Below, in pieces: positions 1 through 7,960 of a stretch of 12,856 nt of DNA. The stretch comes from Ichthyophonus hoferi (Eukaryota > Opisthokonta > Ichthyosporea > Ichthyophonida > Ichthyophonidae): contig NAOQ01000031.1 in the NCBI GenBank assembly GCA_002751075.1, forward strand, positions 1-12,856, written 5' to 3'. Within the stretch, counting starts at the first letter, position 1, and every line of letters starts with the position of its first letter. Position numbers and translations under genes: made by a program. Under the pieces are notes generated by a model. It was not told the DNA's origin and did no database searches. It saw only the letters and a program-made list of their open reading frames with translations.

Positions 1-160
1 AGGGTATAGGTTATAGGGTATAGGGTATAGGGTATCAGGTATAGAGTATAGGATATAGGGTTTAGGATTTAGTGTTTAGGGTATAAGGTATAGTGTATAG
101 GGTATAGGGTTTAGGGTTTAGAGTAGAGAATATAAGATATAAGATTAAGGTTAATAGTGA
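1..160. repeat. Degenerate telomere-like repeat (TATAGGG / TTTAGGG)
   Basis: Heptamer-like units GGGTATA and GGGTTTA, with one- and two-base variants, fill the first 130-160 bases and fade rightward. TTTAGGG is the plant and green-algal telomere unit, but most units here are TATAGGG or broken. The G-rich strand runs rightward into the window, the opposite of a left chromosome end, so this is an internal or subtelomeric satellite. Confidence 0.7.
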
Positions 161-900
161 ATGGTAGACAACACACTTGTAATTATTCCATTGTTGTATA
201 TCTCTCAGCATGTAGTTTATAATAATAGGAATCTAGTTACATCAATGCAAATAAAGGTATATATATAATAGAAATGTTTTATGAAAAAGACTGAGAGAAT
301 ATTGTTGCAAACGAAACATTGTACCAATAGAAACATGTCGTTATAAATATAATTGCACGATCATAGGCAAGTAGCTAGGTGCATATACAATTTATAGATA
401 ACCCGTATACCATTTTTCTACTGGTTATATATCATAAAATCTATCTAAACAATTTTATAATGTAATACTGATTGAATATTGCAACATTTTATCCAGAACA
501 AGTACAAGTTTTATTGATTGTGTTATTGGCATACAAGACCTTAACTCGGAATCATAATTGGATAAGTATCTTGTGTGTATCCTAATAGATGTTGTTTTAA
601 AAATAATTTAATACTCTAATTGGCATTTAATATTTGCCTTCTTGGAATGATCTTTCCAATGATGTTTATCCTTTCTAATTGCCTTTTATAGCAACTACAA
701 TTATATAGGAATGCATTAAAATTCAATAGACAATGTGCCTATTATCCAATCAAAGAAGAAGAAAAAACAATTTAAAAGGAAGTAAATGAATGTTATGTTC
801 TTATTGGCAAATATATGGCCGACCAATCTTTCATTTTATTTTACATTTTACTATATATTTTAATTTTACATTATATTTGCAAATCAGTCAATACCGCCAT
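161..900. other. AT-rich stretch, nothing recognised
   Basis: I see no gene or repeat family. The plus-strand ORFs that begin at 790 and 815 have long low-complexity openings and only become coding-like after about 920, as described in the next entry. Confidence 0.5.
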
Positions 901-1014
901 CTATTGGTTTACACATTGCCACAAGGCATCGGTGTCTCCCACGCCAACCAGTGGCTTGTTGGTAATGATTCTGATTGGCACATTCACATTCGATTTCACG
1001 TTTATCGGACGGGT
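901..1014 (-). CDS. Possible terminal exon of an unidentified gene (readable on both strands)
   Basis: On the minus strand an acceptor-like CATCCCAG at 1015-1022 is followed by an open frame TRPINVKSNVNVPIRII then TNKPLVGVGDTDALWQCVNQ and TAG at 903-901. It is less AT-rich than its surroundings and preceded, in that direction, by a long pyrimidine tract. The opposite strand also stays open over the same stretch, giving the hydrophobic SGLLVMILIGTFTFDFTFIG and a TGA at 1027. I cannot decide which strand, if either, is coding, and I recognise neither product. Confidence 0.25.
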   Translation of the reverse strand, partial: TRPINVKSNVNVPIRIITNKPLVGVGDTDALWQCVNQ

Positions 1015-1029
1015 CTGGGATGGTTGATA

Positions 1030-1147
1030 GGTAGAAGGGAGAGAGAAGGGGTGCGAGGGGGAGAGAGGGAGGGAAGGGTGAGAGAGGAAGAGAGAGGGAG
1101 GGAAGGGGAGGGAGAGGAGAGGGGAGAGGGAAGGAGGAAGAGGGAAG
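1030..1147. repeat. 118-bp pure GA/GGGA purine tract
   Basis: The plus strand is almost entirely G and A, built from GAGAGGGA and GGGAGGGAAGG units. Such homopurine runs with mirror symmetry can form triplex (H-) DNA. If a minus-strand gene ends at 901, this would be the polypyrimidine part of its last intron. Confidence 0.8.
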
Positions 1148-1835
1148 GATGGCATCTAGGCTGTATTACAGTCCTTTTATTATAGTGCACACCTTAGGCC
1201 TCTTGGGGTCCCTACATGCAAGAGCACAGGAAAGGCTGCACGGGTACTACCCTGCTTTACTATATGTATGTATGTAAGTATTATATTGTACTGTAGGCTC
1301 TCTATCACTCTTTATTAGCCATCGTCTCACATGTTATAAACAACCGTACTCTAGCCCCTGGTGCACAGCAACACCAATCAACTATCACAAACGTAATAAA
1401 CCGTAGACCATAGAATTGGTTCGTGCAGTCGTCCTCCTATCTACCAGTAAGAATTAACATATATATCTATCACATACAGTGTATTGGATAGTATTAATAG
1501 AACTAACACTCCTCACTACCAATAGGAAAAGATTATACCACATGTGGTCTAACTATAGCCCAATAGGAATCCAGGGATTATGACTGGCAATTATATACAC
1601 AAACTGGGTACGAGTAGCAAGATATTAGGCATGGCATTGTTCTTATCGATATGTACTATCAATTGCAAACAAAACAAAATCTTAGTCCAACTACAAAAAT
1701 AGTTTAAAATAGTTTAAAATAGTTCAATCCACTAAGTATAATATATTATGCATCTAAATAATCTCATCCAGGAAGATAAAACAAAGCGCCTATAATATTA
1801 GAGCAATAAGCTATCATGCCAATGGCGTAGTGCCT
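1148..1835. other. Presumed 3' flank of the hydrolase gene
   Basis: No supported gene. Read on the minus strand, AATAAA hexamers lie at 1316-1311 and 1181-1176, about 520 and 655 nt past the stop; either could be the polyadenylation signal but nothing closer fits the canonical hexamer. A 10-bp unit AAAATAGTTT is repeated three times at 1697-1726. Confidence 0.4.
1697..1726. repeat. 10-bp tandem repeat x3
   Basis: AAAATAGTTT occurs three times head to tail, the last copy ending in C. It lies in the presumed 3' untranslated or flanking region of the hydrolase gene. Confidence 0.8.
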
Positions 1836-1967
1836 TTAAAAGGAAGTCTTACAACAATGTGTACCAGACGCCAATGACCTAGAGTCAATCTCGGTAGTGT
1901 GGGTAGAGTCACAGGCTGTTTGCTCCGCCCGCACAATAGAAGCAGTGGCAGTTGGGGAGAATAGCCA
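1836..1967 (-). CDS. Hydrolase exon 13, terminal (residues 440-482)
   Basis: The acceptor is ACCCTTTCTTAG. The exon begins WLFSPTATASIVRAEQ, which continues the HAQ of exon 12 as the usual H-x-x-F/W-L end of the domain, then runs through a Ser/Thr-rich tail to TAA at 1838-1836. The tail after about residue 457 has no recognised match and could be lineage-specific. The ORF at 1814-2038 uses another frame. Confidence 0.7.
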   Translation of the reverse strand, partial: WLFSPTATASIVRAEQTACDSTHTTEIDSRSLASGTHCCKTSF

Positions 1968-4900
1968 CTAAGAAAGGGTGATTTATAGAAAAGGAGGAGA
2001 GAGAGGGAGAGGAAGAGGTGGGGGTAAAGGAGTGCCATAATCAGTATGTATGTATGTATAATCTCTATTGGTGCGTGTCAATCGTCATTATTATTGGGTA
2101 GTTGGTGTGGAGGTGTGGGTATATGAAGGAGATCTAATGAGGACTAAGAGGGGCCAGTAGGGGAAGGGAGAGGGCAGGAAAAATAGATTGTAGGGTAGGA
2201 TGAGCAAATAAAATACAGAGGAATATAGCTTAAATAGGGTTGGGACAGCAGAAACAAGAATATAGGTATAAATGGATAGACAGATAAATATATATATTAC
2301 ATTGTTATATATATATACATATATATATCTATATACCTATATACATATATGCCTATGCGTTACCTGTGCATGCATAGTAGATAGCATTGTAGGGCGTATG
2401 GTAGAGTATTTAGATAGCCAATCCCTGACCGCAGGGGCTGGGGTAATTTCATCATCCTGGATACCATTGGTTGGTTAGCTATGATGACATGTGTGTGATG
2501 TGTGAAAAGTACTATACATGCCTGCAGCCAATTGGTGTAATTAATGCATGGTCCTTAATACTAATTACACCCTAACCGACTATAGCACTCTTTTCTCTCC
2601 CCTCCTCCCTACTATAGGCCATGCAGGGAAAGGGGGTCAGTACTTACCATAGACAAGACCACCGAGAGGTTACTAGGGAGATCTTTCGGCCACATGCACA
2701 CCTGAAACCACCACTAAGAAAGGAGGAAGAGTGTTAGTGTAGGCTTAGAGGAGAAAAGGGGGATTGATAGAGCCAATTAGTGATACTATAGGTAACGAGA
2801 TAAGTGTTATATATAGCCTGATCAACCCATACACCCCTTTAGTTATGTAACTACCAACCAGTGCTCTGCCCAAGGTACCTATGCTCATTTGATATATCTT
2901 TAGGGCTGAAAGGTGGTCTTGACTGATAGGGATTGATAACTCTCCTTCAGTCAAAAACCTACTAGTTATAAGTATAAGGATATAAGATATATATAAACTG
3001 TGCATAGATAATATAGTTATAGAGCACTGGGTGGTAGTGGTATGTATGTAGGTAGGGATGGATATGATGATAAGGGAGGGAGAGAGGTCAAGAGAGAGGG
3101 GAAAGGGAAGGGGGCCTACAAAGTTACGGCACAGGACGTTAAGGAAGTAGAGATTACGAGACACTAAGAAGTAGCGGGGCACCTCAATGAGGCTCTGTGA
3201 TGTGGAAGGGGGTGAGGGTAGGGTAAGGTAGGGCTGTTGTGTTGCCTACTTATACTTTCATACCAAGGTACATGATGCATTAGTATCTACGTTATAAAGC
3301 AGGACTCTACTCTCTACTTCTCTAACCAAGCATAGGAAGGTTGCTGCATTTAGTCCTTATACATGATTGGTGTATAGAACATACCTTAGGAGTGCGGTAA
3401 ATAAAGTTATAAACTACATCAGGGAGATATAGGCAGAAACAGACAGGGTCAACAAAGGTGGCCGCCTGCATTATGATTGGTCCATTACTTATATATCCAT
3501 AGCAACGCAAGAAGTATAACTACAAGCAAGGGTCTAGGCATTAGTAGTAAGGATATATCATACCATATTGAATACCTACTTTCTATATAGTCTTGATATT
3601 AACTCAATCCAACTTATACAGGCCCTTGGGATTATATTTAAATTTTCATGTATATATTGTTGGCAATACAATAACTTTATTTACCTATTTTTAATGGCTC
3701 AATCATTTTAATTATTCTTCACAGGTGAGTAAACGGTTCGTTATCATCCAATCGATAGAGATTGTATAAATATTAATACCTATATATATTATAATGCACT
3801 CATGATTGGGGATTAATTCGCCTTCTCATCCTTCTACCCGTCATTTATCCTCCTCCTTTCCCACCCCCACCCCCCAATTATATTAATCCTGTCACCTTCT
3901 CACCCACTTACATGGATCAAATCAGGAAACATCTTGCACATACGAGCCAATACGAAGGTACCATAGCTATGACCAACGAATGAGCACTTGCCTAGACGAT
4001 GACGTATTATAATCCTAGAGAGGCCATCTAGGATAGAAGTAGAAGAGGGAGAGAGGGGGGTTATTAAGATACAGGTCTGCACTCTCCCTCTCCCTCTCCC
4101 TAGTACTTACCAGCCATGTCGTCCATGGAAGGGACCTCTTCTACTGGGGACATGCCCACATAAGGCATATCTAAACACACCACTGCTCGCCCGTCTCTCC
4201 ACATACTCATTAGCATCGGAAAGTAGGGGAAAAGTCCTACACCAATCCCGTGTAGGAATACTAGAGGCTTAGCGATTGGTTCCGAGGTCAAGTGAGTAGA
4301 TTGAGGTCTATGCCTATTGGTGTAGGGTCAGTAGGAGGAGGGGGATAGGCATATACATGATGTCATAGCTACATACATCTACTTCTATGAATGGTATATT
4401 TTAAATAATCCAAGATCAATTAGAGAAAGTGAAACCATTGGCCAAGTCTAGACTGCTCGTATCGGGATTGGTCAATGCTATATTTTTTATATAATGATTG
4501 GTGCATTTCATGTGTATACAACACTTACAATTAGCGGAGCATATGAACATTGATGTATATATTGTCAACCATTGGTCCCCTCCATCTAATCATTGCATAG
4601 TCTTTCAGTATGTTAACCTCTACATGAAAGTATATAACCACCTCCCCTCTTATATACCCGTATACATATCATATCATATCATACCATCTACATCTATCTA
4701 TATATAGACATAGCCACACGCGCTTACCAATAATACAGCTTGTATTTATTAACCCTCAAGTAAAGGCGTTCAAATCTCAGGCCTAGCATTAGCAGAGAGG
4801 CCACTGAGTGGATGGCAAGAGTACAGGCAAAAAGAAGGAAGGGCATTGGATAGACGGGTAGCGGGTCAAGGGTGTGTTGGATGGACCGAATCGATTCGTT

Positions 4901-7900
4901 TAGTCCCCGGGGAAAGTTATGTTCTGAATCGGCTTTCGAGACAGAAAGCATCTGATTGGATAACAAGAAAGGAGTTACATCACATTCTATCTTAATCTAA
5001 TCTAACCTATCTTATTATGCCTATATTGATCTAATACAATCTAACATGTTTACCTCTAATCTATATTAATCTAATCTAATCTAATCTAACCTGCCTTCCT
5101 ATAGCCTATAATAATATAATGCAATCTAACCCATCCTCCTATAACCTATAATAATCTAATGCAATCTAACCCATCCTCCTATAACCTGTAATAATCTAAT
5201 CCAATCTAACCCATCTTCCTATAACCTATAATAATCTACTCTAATCTAACCCATTTTAATCTGTTCTATCTACATGTACTCTAATCCAACTTTATGCAAT
5301 CTACCCTATCTTCCCCTATCCTATGACCTCATAAGCCCCTGGCTTCACCTTATTAATCTCCTTACGTTCCTCGAGTGATAATTCACAGGGTCGTTTATGA
5401 TAGAAGTTAGCTGTACAAGGAAGGGCTCAGTTAAGGAGAGAAGAAATACAGGTGGGTGGGTAAGTAGGTAGATACAGTTGTGTAAAACTACAAAGAGAAT
5501 ATGATGATTGCATCACACAACCATGACTATTTATACCATTATACTAAGGGGTGGGGAAGGGTGGGAGAGAAAGAGAGAGCCAATGAGATCAATGAGTTCA
5601 TATAAAGTAAAGTGAAAGGAGAGGAAACCTTACTGGATATTAGTTCCAACACGTTGTCTCTACGAATATCTGACAATGGGGTATTATTGAACCAACCTGT
5701 GATTGAATTAGGATTATTGATTAGCAAAGGCACGGCTAGATATGGAGTAAGCATATAATTGGATGGTGATAATTAATTAATTAGTTGACATACGGGTGAG
5801 TGAGATGTGATTGGCTTATTAAAACAAGGTTAAAGGTAGTATCTAAGATATATAATATGTTCTACATATATGACTATATTATACGGAGTTTATGGGTCAT
5901 GGCATATGTAGACAGTGGGTTAATGCTTCATGTGTGAGTAAAAAGGAGAGAGAGGACTAGGGTATACCATATGAGGATGAGAATACCCATATTTGGGAAT
6001 AATAACTATATATGGTAACAATAACTATACGCGACTATGAAAGCCATAAATGGTAACAATGACCATACATAACCCTACTTGGAAATGGTAACCATACAAG
6101 GTAATAATCACGATATATGGCAGGGGTTCACATCATGAGTGAATGAATCACACAGGAAGAAACATACCTCCTTGCTATAAAAGGAGGGAGACTGGAATAA
6201 AATGGGTCAGTGGTATGCGGTTAAATGAGAGAAAGAGAGAGAGAGGGAGAGATAGATAGACAAGTAGATACGTACCAGGGTAGTAGTGCCCGGCGGATAC
6301 ATCTGAGATAATGTTATCAATGACTTCCGTCTTCTCAGAGAAGGGGAAGGGGGCTTGTCGTACAGGGGTGGTACTGTGGAATGATTGGGTTAGAGACCAT
6401 AGATAGGTATAGGAGAATGGGGGAGTCTGTTATGGCTGCTCTAGTCACACTTTTAGATATAAAAGACAAAAGGAATTATAGCAAATTAAACGAGGCACAT
6501 AACTACCATATATGGTATTGCTTAGTATGGATGGTATAGGAATTGAGGGAGAGCAATTGAACGTCATAGTTCTCAATGAGGAGGTCAATCTCTGATTGGT
6601 GTAGGTAACTAGATAGGTAGATCTATACGAAGGTTACTATGGACCACACTACACAGTTAAGAAAGGAATAGCACCAGGGCATTACAGATTACATACTGTA
6701 TACTGTACATTATACATTAGATACTATAACAGGTAAGAGAAAAGGCATTACTATTAATAATAGCACCCAACCACACTACCCCACTCATCCCATCCTACCC
6801 CAATCATATCACCATCCCTTCCTCTTGTACTATCTATCCTAATCTATCCCCTCTCCCTCTCCCTCTCCGTCTCCTCCCCTATACTCCTCCCCAACTTCCC
6901 CTACTACTACCACCCTACATACCGTACGAGATCATTGAGATTAGGAAGGATACCCTGCCATGAATCTCAATATAACTACCCAATTAACCATAGCGCTTAA
7001 ATCTACTATGGTACCTTGCCAGGCTTTTAAACATGACTGCACAATCAACCATGATGCTTAAACATACTATAGTACCCTGTCATAATTTTAAATATAACTG
7101 CCCAATCAACCATAGTGGCTAAAGCTACCATAGCATCCTACCAGAATTTTAAATACAACTATACAATCCGCCATAGTTCTTAAACCTATCATAGTACACC
7201 CTGGCAAAATTTTAAATACAACTACTCAATCAATCAGAGTACATAAACCTACTATAGTACCCTAGCAAGATTTTAAATATAACTACGCAATCAACCATAG
7301 TAGTTAAACCTACCAGTACCCTGCTATGATTTTAAATATAACTACCCAATCAGCCATAGTACTTAAATCTACTATAGTATCCTGCCATGATTTTAAATGT
7401 AACTAACCAATTAATCATAGTGATCAAACCTACCATGACACCCCGCCATAATTTTAAATATAATTAATCAATTAATCAGAGTACTTAAACCTGCTATAGT
7501 ACTTTGCCAGGGTTTTAAATAATAGCTACTCAATCAACCATAGTGGTTAAACCTACCATAGTACCCTTGCCCTCCACTGGTAATACACAGCCCATACCAC
7601 CTCCACAAATAAGATAAACAATGATACAGGCAGAAGGTCTGTCCATTCATAGTCCTGGTCCATAAGAAGCATTCCCAGGAACCAGGTAACTAGGGTAGTG
7701 CCCGCGAGGTAGACAACATGAAAAGAAGTAGAATGTATCATCTTGAGCCAAAGGATATCGAGCCTAGTAAAAGAATAGGATAAGGAAGAAGAAAAAAAAG
7801 AAAAAAATTGAATATTAGTCAAAGGGAAAGGGAAAATATGAGATGGGTGTAAGAGTATTACAGTGTAAAGCAGTAGAGGGAGGAGATGTAGGAGATGAGG

Positions 7901-7960
7901 GTAGTAGAAGATGAGTGATGAGAGGCCTAACCTCTTCGCAATATAGTCATGTTCTGTCAT
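1836..7960 (-). CDS. Membrane-anchored alpha/beta-hydrolase, 13 exons, 482 aa (complete)
   Basis: The coding sequence joins 7960-7932, 7763-7557, 6373-6276, 5696-5634, 5410-5349, 4951-4728, 4313-4111, 4027-3912, 3465-3385, 3194-3120, 2713-2648, 2456-2364 and 1967-1836. All 12 introns are GT-AG, phases agree at every junction, and the total is 1449 nt. Residues 24-44 and 53-71 look like membrane helices; 190-211 is a third hydrophobic stretch, possibly a buried helix. The hydrolase core starts near 243. HGIGVG (249-254) is the oxyanion loop, GHSYG (314-318) puts the nucleophile at Ser316, the likely acid is Asp410 (SMDDEITPA) and the base His437 (MHAQWLF). An in-frame TAA 9 nt upstream of the ATG supports the start. 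From memory, uncharacterised fungal and algal hydrolases share the YW-RP lead-in, the HGIG-GL-PY loop and a VDPV-PDVVYNF-YR block. Esterase, lipase or peptidase activity is possible; the substrate is unknown. Exon borders are inferred without transcript data. Confidence 0.85.
2286..2352. repeat. AT-rich microsatellite in hydrolase intron 12
   Basis: Mostly TA dinucleotides interrupted by C and G. It lies directly downstream of the exon 12 donor in transcript order, about 10-80 nt into the intron. Confidence 0.75.
2364..2456 (-). CDS. Hydrolase exon 12 (residues 409-439, Asp and His)
   Basis: The acceptor is AATGGTATCCAG with CCAAT just upstream; the donor is GTAACG, phase 0. It encodes DDEITPAPAVRDWLSKYSTI then RPTMLSTMHAQ. 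Asp410 is the best candidate for the catalytic acid and His437 for the base. The plus-strand ORF at 2272-2478 is a shadow of this exon. Confidence 0.8.
2648..2713 (-). CDS. Hydrolase exon 11 (residues 387-408)
   Basis: The acceptor is CTCCTTTCTTAG and the donor GTAAGT, phase 0 at both ends. It encodes WWFQVCMWPKDLPSNL and the core strand SVVLSM, which leads directly into the acidic residue of exon 12. The W-x(5)-W-P-x-D-L-P pattern matches the LW-x-E-D-L-P pattern recalled from related proteins. Confidence 0.75.
3120..3194 (-). CDS. Hydrolase exon 10 (residues 362-386)
   Basis: The acceptor is CCACATCACAG and the donor GTAGGC, phase 0 at both ends. It encodes SLIEVPRYFLVSRNLYFLNV followed by LCRNF. 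The RYFLVSR-L-x(5-6)-L-R-F pattern fits the family's lid-like helical segment. The 145-residue ORF at 2745-3182 is this exon running into intron 10. Confidence 0.75.
3385..3465 (-). CDS. Hydrolase exon 9 (residues 335-361)
   Basis: The acceptor region reads CCAATCATAATGCAG and the donor is GTATGT, phase 0 at both ends. It encodes AATFVDPVCFCLYLPDVVYN then FIYRTPK, a strand-and-loop block highly typical of this family after the nucleophile helix. Asp340 in VDPV is conserved from memory but is not the presumed catalytic acid. Confidence 0.85.
3912..4027 (-). CDS. Hydrolase exon 8 (residues 296-334, nucleophile elbow)
   Basis: The acceptor is TTCTATCCTAG and the donor GTAAGT, phase 0. It encodes KCSFVGHSYGTFVLARM, the G-x-S-x-G elbow with Ser316, followed by KMFPDLIH. 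Intron 7, just upstream in the transcript, is the shortest (83 nt, 4110-4028). Confidence 0.9.
4111..4313 (-). CDS. Hydrolase exon 7 (residues 228-296, oxyanion loop)
   Basis: The acceptor is CACCAATAG and the donor GTAAGT, phase 1. It encodes the YW-HRP lead-in and the first core strand with KPLVFLHGIGVGLFPY (residues 243-258), the clearest hydrolase signature besides the nucleophile elbow. The strand VVCLDMPYVGMS follows, where related enzymes place the second core strand and its loop. Confidence 0.85.
4728..4951 (-). CDS. Hydrolase exon 6 (residues 154-228)
   Basis: The acceptor is ATCCAATCAG and the donor GTAAGC, phase 2. The exon carries FPRGLNESIRSIQHTLDPL, a family-like block, then the hydrophobic stretch at residues 190-211 (LLFACTLAIHSVASLLMLGL) and ends KLYY plus two bases of Trp228, leading into the catalytic core. 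This is the longest exon. Confidence 0.8.
5081..5260. repeat. 40-bp minisatellite in hydrolase intron 5
   Basis: Units starting at 5081, 5121, 5161, 5201 and 5241 share CAATCTAACCCATCCTCCT and then ATAACCTATAATAATCTAAT. The two central units are nearly identical and the outer ones are more diverged. The array sits in a wider region (about 4990-5290) of ATCTA/TCTAAC short repeats, from which it probably grew. Read on the transcript strand it is TTAGATTAGA-rich. Confidence 0.85.
5349..5410 (-). CDS. Hydrolase exon 5 (residues 133-153)
   Basis: The acceptor is CCTTGTACAG and the donor GTGAAG, the only GTG donor in the gene. The exon encodes Thr133 and then NFYHKRPCELSLEERKEINK. It was placed by phase: exon 4 ends in phase 1 and exon 6 starts in phase 0, and this 62-nt exon is what joins them. 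The charged ELSLEERKEI stretch fits the helical linker expected here. Confidence 0.7.
5634..5696 (-). CDS. Hydrolase exon 4 (residues 112-133)
   Basis: The acceptor ends TTCAATCACAG. The exon encodes the end of Gly112 and then WFNNTPLSDIRRDNVLELIS, a block that from memory resembles the conserved GWF-x-G-A-P / I-R-R-x-N-V region of related fungal and algal proteins. It ends at donor GTAAGG, phase 1. The ORF seen around it (5539-5754) is this exon read through both flanking introns. Confidence 0.8.
5994..6118. repeat. Degenerate repeat around ATGGTAACAATAACTATA, intron 3
   Basis: ATGGTAACAATAACTATAC at 6012 recurs as ATGGTAACAATGACCATAC at 6050, with shorter variants at 5994, 6085 and 6098. 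The two best copies are 38 bp apart and later copies are compressed. It is an eroded tandem repeat with no sign of function. Confidence 0.5.
6276..6373 (-). CDS. Hydrolase exon 3 (residues 79-112)
   Basis: The acceptor reads CCAATCATTCCACAG. The exon encodes TTPVRQAPFPFSEKTEV followed by IDNIISDVSAGHYYP and ends at donor GTACGT, phase 1. The Pro-rich start and the acidic/amphipathic stretch lead from the membrane helices into the GWF motif of exon 4. No ORF scan shows it, because it is short; it was found by frame continuity and family resemblance. Confidence 0.75.
6768..6922. repeat. C/T-rich tract in hydrolase intron 2
   Basis: The plus strand is strongly pyrimidine-biased, with CCCTCTCCCTCTCCCTCTCC near 6850. 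In the transcript it is therefore purine-rich, unlike the pyrimidine-rich end of intron 1. It separates the 61-bp minisatellite from the downstream part of the intron. Confidence 0.6.
6955..7571. repeat. 61-bp minisatellite, about 10 units, in hydrolase intron 2
   Basis: Ten imperfect units follow one another. Each has TTTTAAAT, then ACCCAATCAACCATAG, then TTAAACCTACTATAGTACCC on the plus strand. The TTTTAAA landmarks fall at 7025, 7086, 7147, 7210, 7271, 7330, 7391, 7452 and 7513, giving spacings of 59-63, mostly 61. The first unit diverges at that landmark. The last unit crosses the exon 2 donor at 7556/7557 and ends within the coding sequence. Confidence 0.9.
7557..7763 (-). CDS. Hydrolase exon 2 (residues 10-79, two membrane helices)
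   Basis: This exon encodes both predicted N-terminal membrane helices, separated by the polar loop MDQDYEW, and ends with QWRARVL plus two bases of Cys79. I chose the donor GTAGGT at 7556 over the upstream GTACTA at 7564 because only the former leaves phase 2, which exon 3 requires. The last roughly 15 coding bases match the minisatellite that fills the adjacent intron. Confidence 0.75.
7932..7960 (-). CDS. Hydrolase exon 1 (residues 1-10)
   Basis: A 29-nt exon encodes MTEHDYIAK and two bases of Arg10. It ends at donor GTTAGG, phase 2. Intron 1 (7931-7764, 168 nt) is pyrimidine-rich on the transcript strand and ends TTTTACTAG. Its length is a multiple of three and it has no in-frame stop, so retaining it would insert 56 residues rather than truncate the protein; those residues are mostly hydrophobic, serine and proline. 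Confidence 0.75.

Noticed and set aside
1-160. True chromosome end at the left edge
   Set aside because: A left telomere should show the C-rich strand on top, and the units here are too degenerate.
790-1185. 131-residue plus-strand ORF with an Arg/Glu/Gly-rich tail
   Set aside because: The tail is the GA tract translated and the front is AT-rich low complexity; there is no domain.
1814-2038. 74-residue minus-strand ORF
   Set aside because: It uses a different frame over exon 13. The frame that continues from exon 12 gives WLFSPTATASIVRAEQ, which fits the domain end.
2041-2130. Alternative last exon after CACCAATAG near 2065
   Set aside because: It would add only RLYIHTY before a stop and lose the WLF domain end that follows the catalytic His.
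2745-3182. 145-residue minus-strand ORF
   Set aside because: Only its start (exon 10, down to 3120) resembles the hydrolase. The rest is intron 10 read through, with low-complexity Ser/Leu/Thr and no family match.
6955-7571. CRISPR-like repeat-spacer array
   Set aside because: Units are contiguous with no unique spacers, vary along their whole length, and lie in a eukaryotic intron.
7553-7960. 135-residue ORF as a single exon
   Set aside because: The middle (7764-7931) is a pyrimidine-rich stretch with a good donor and acceptor, and both flanking parts read as one protein when it is removed. Its apparent end at 7553 is just past the donor.
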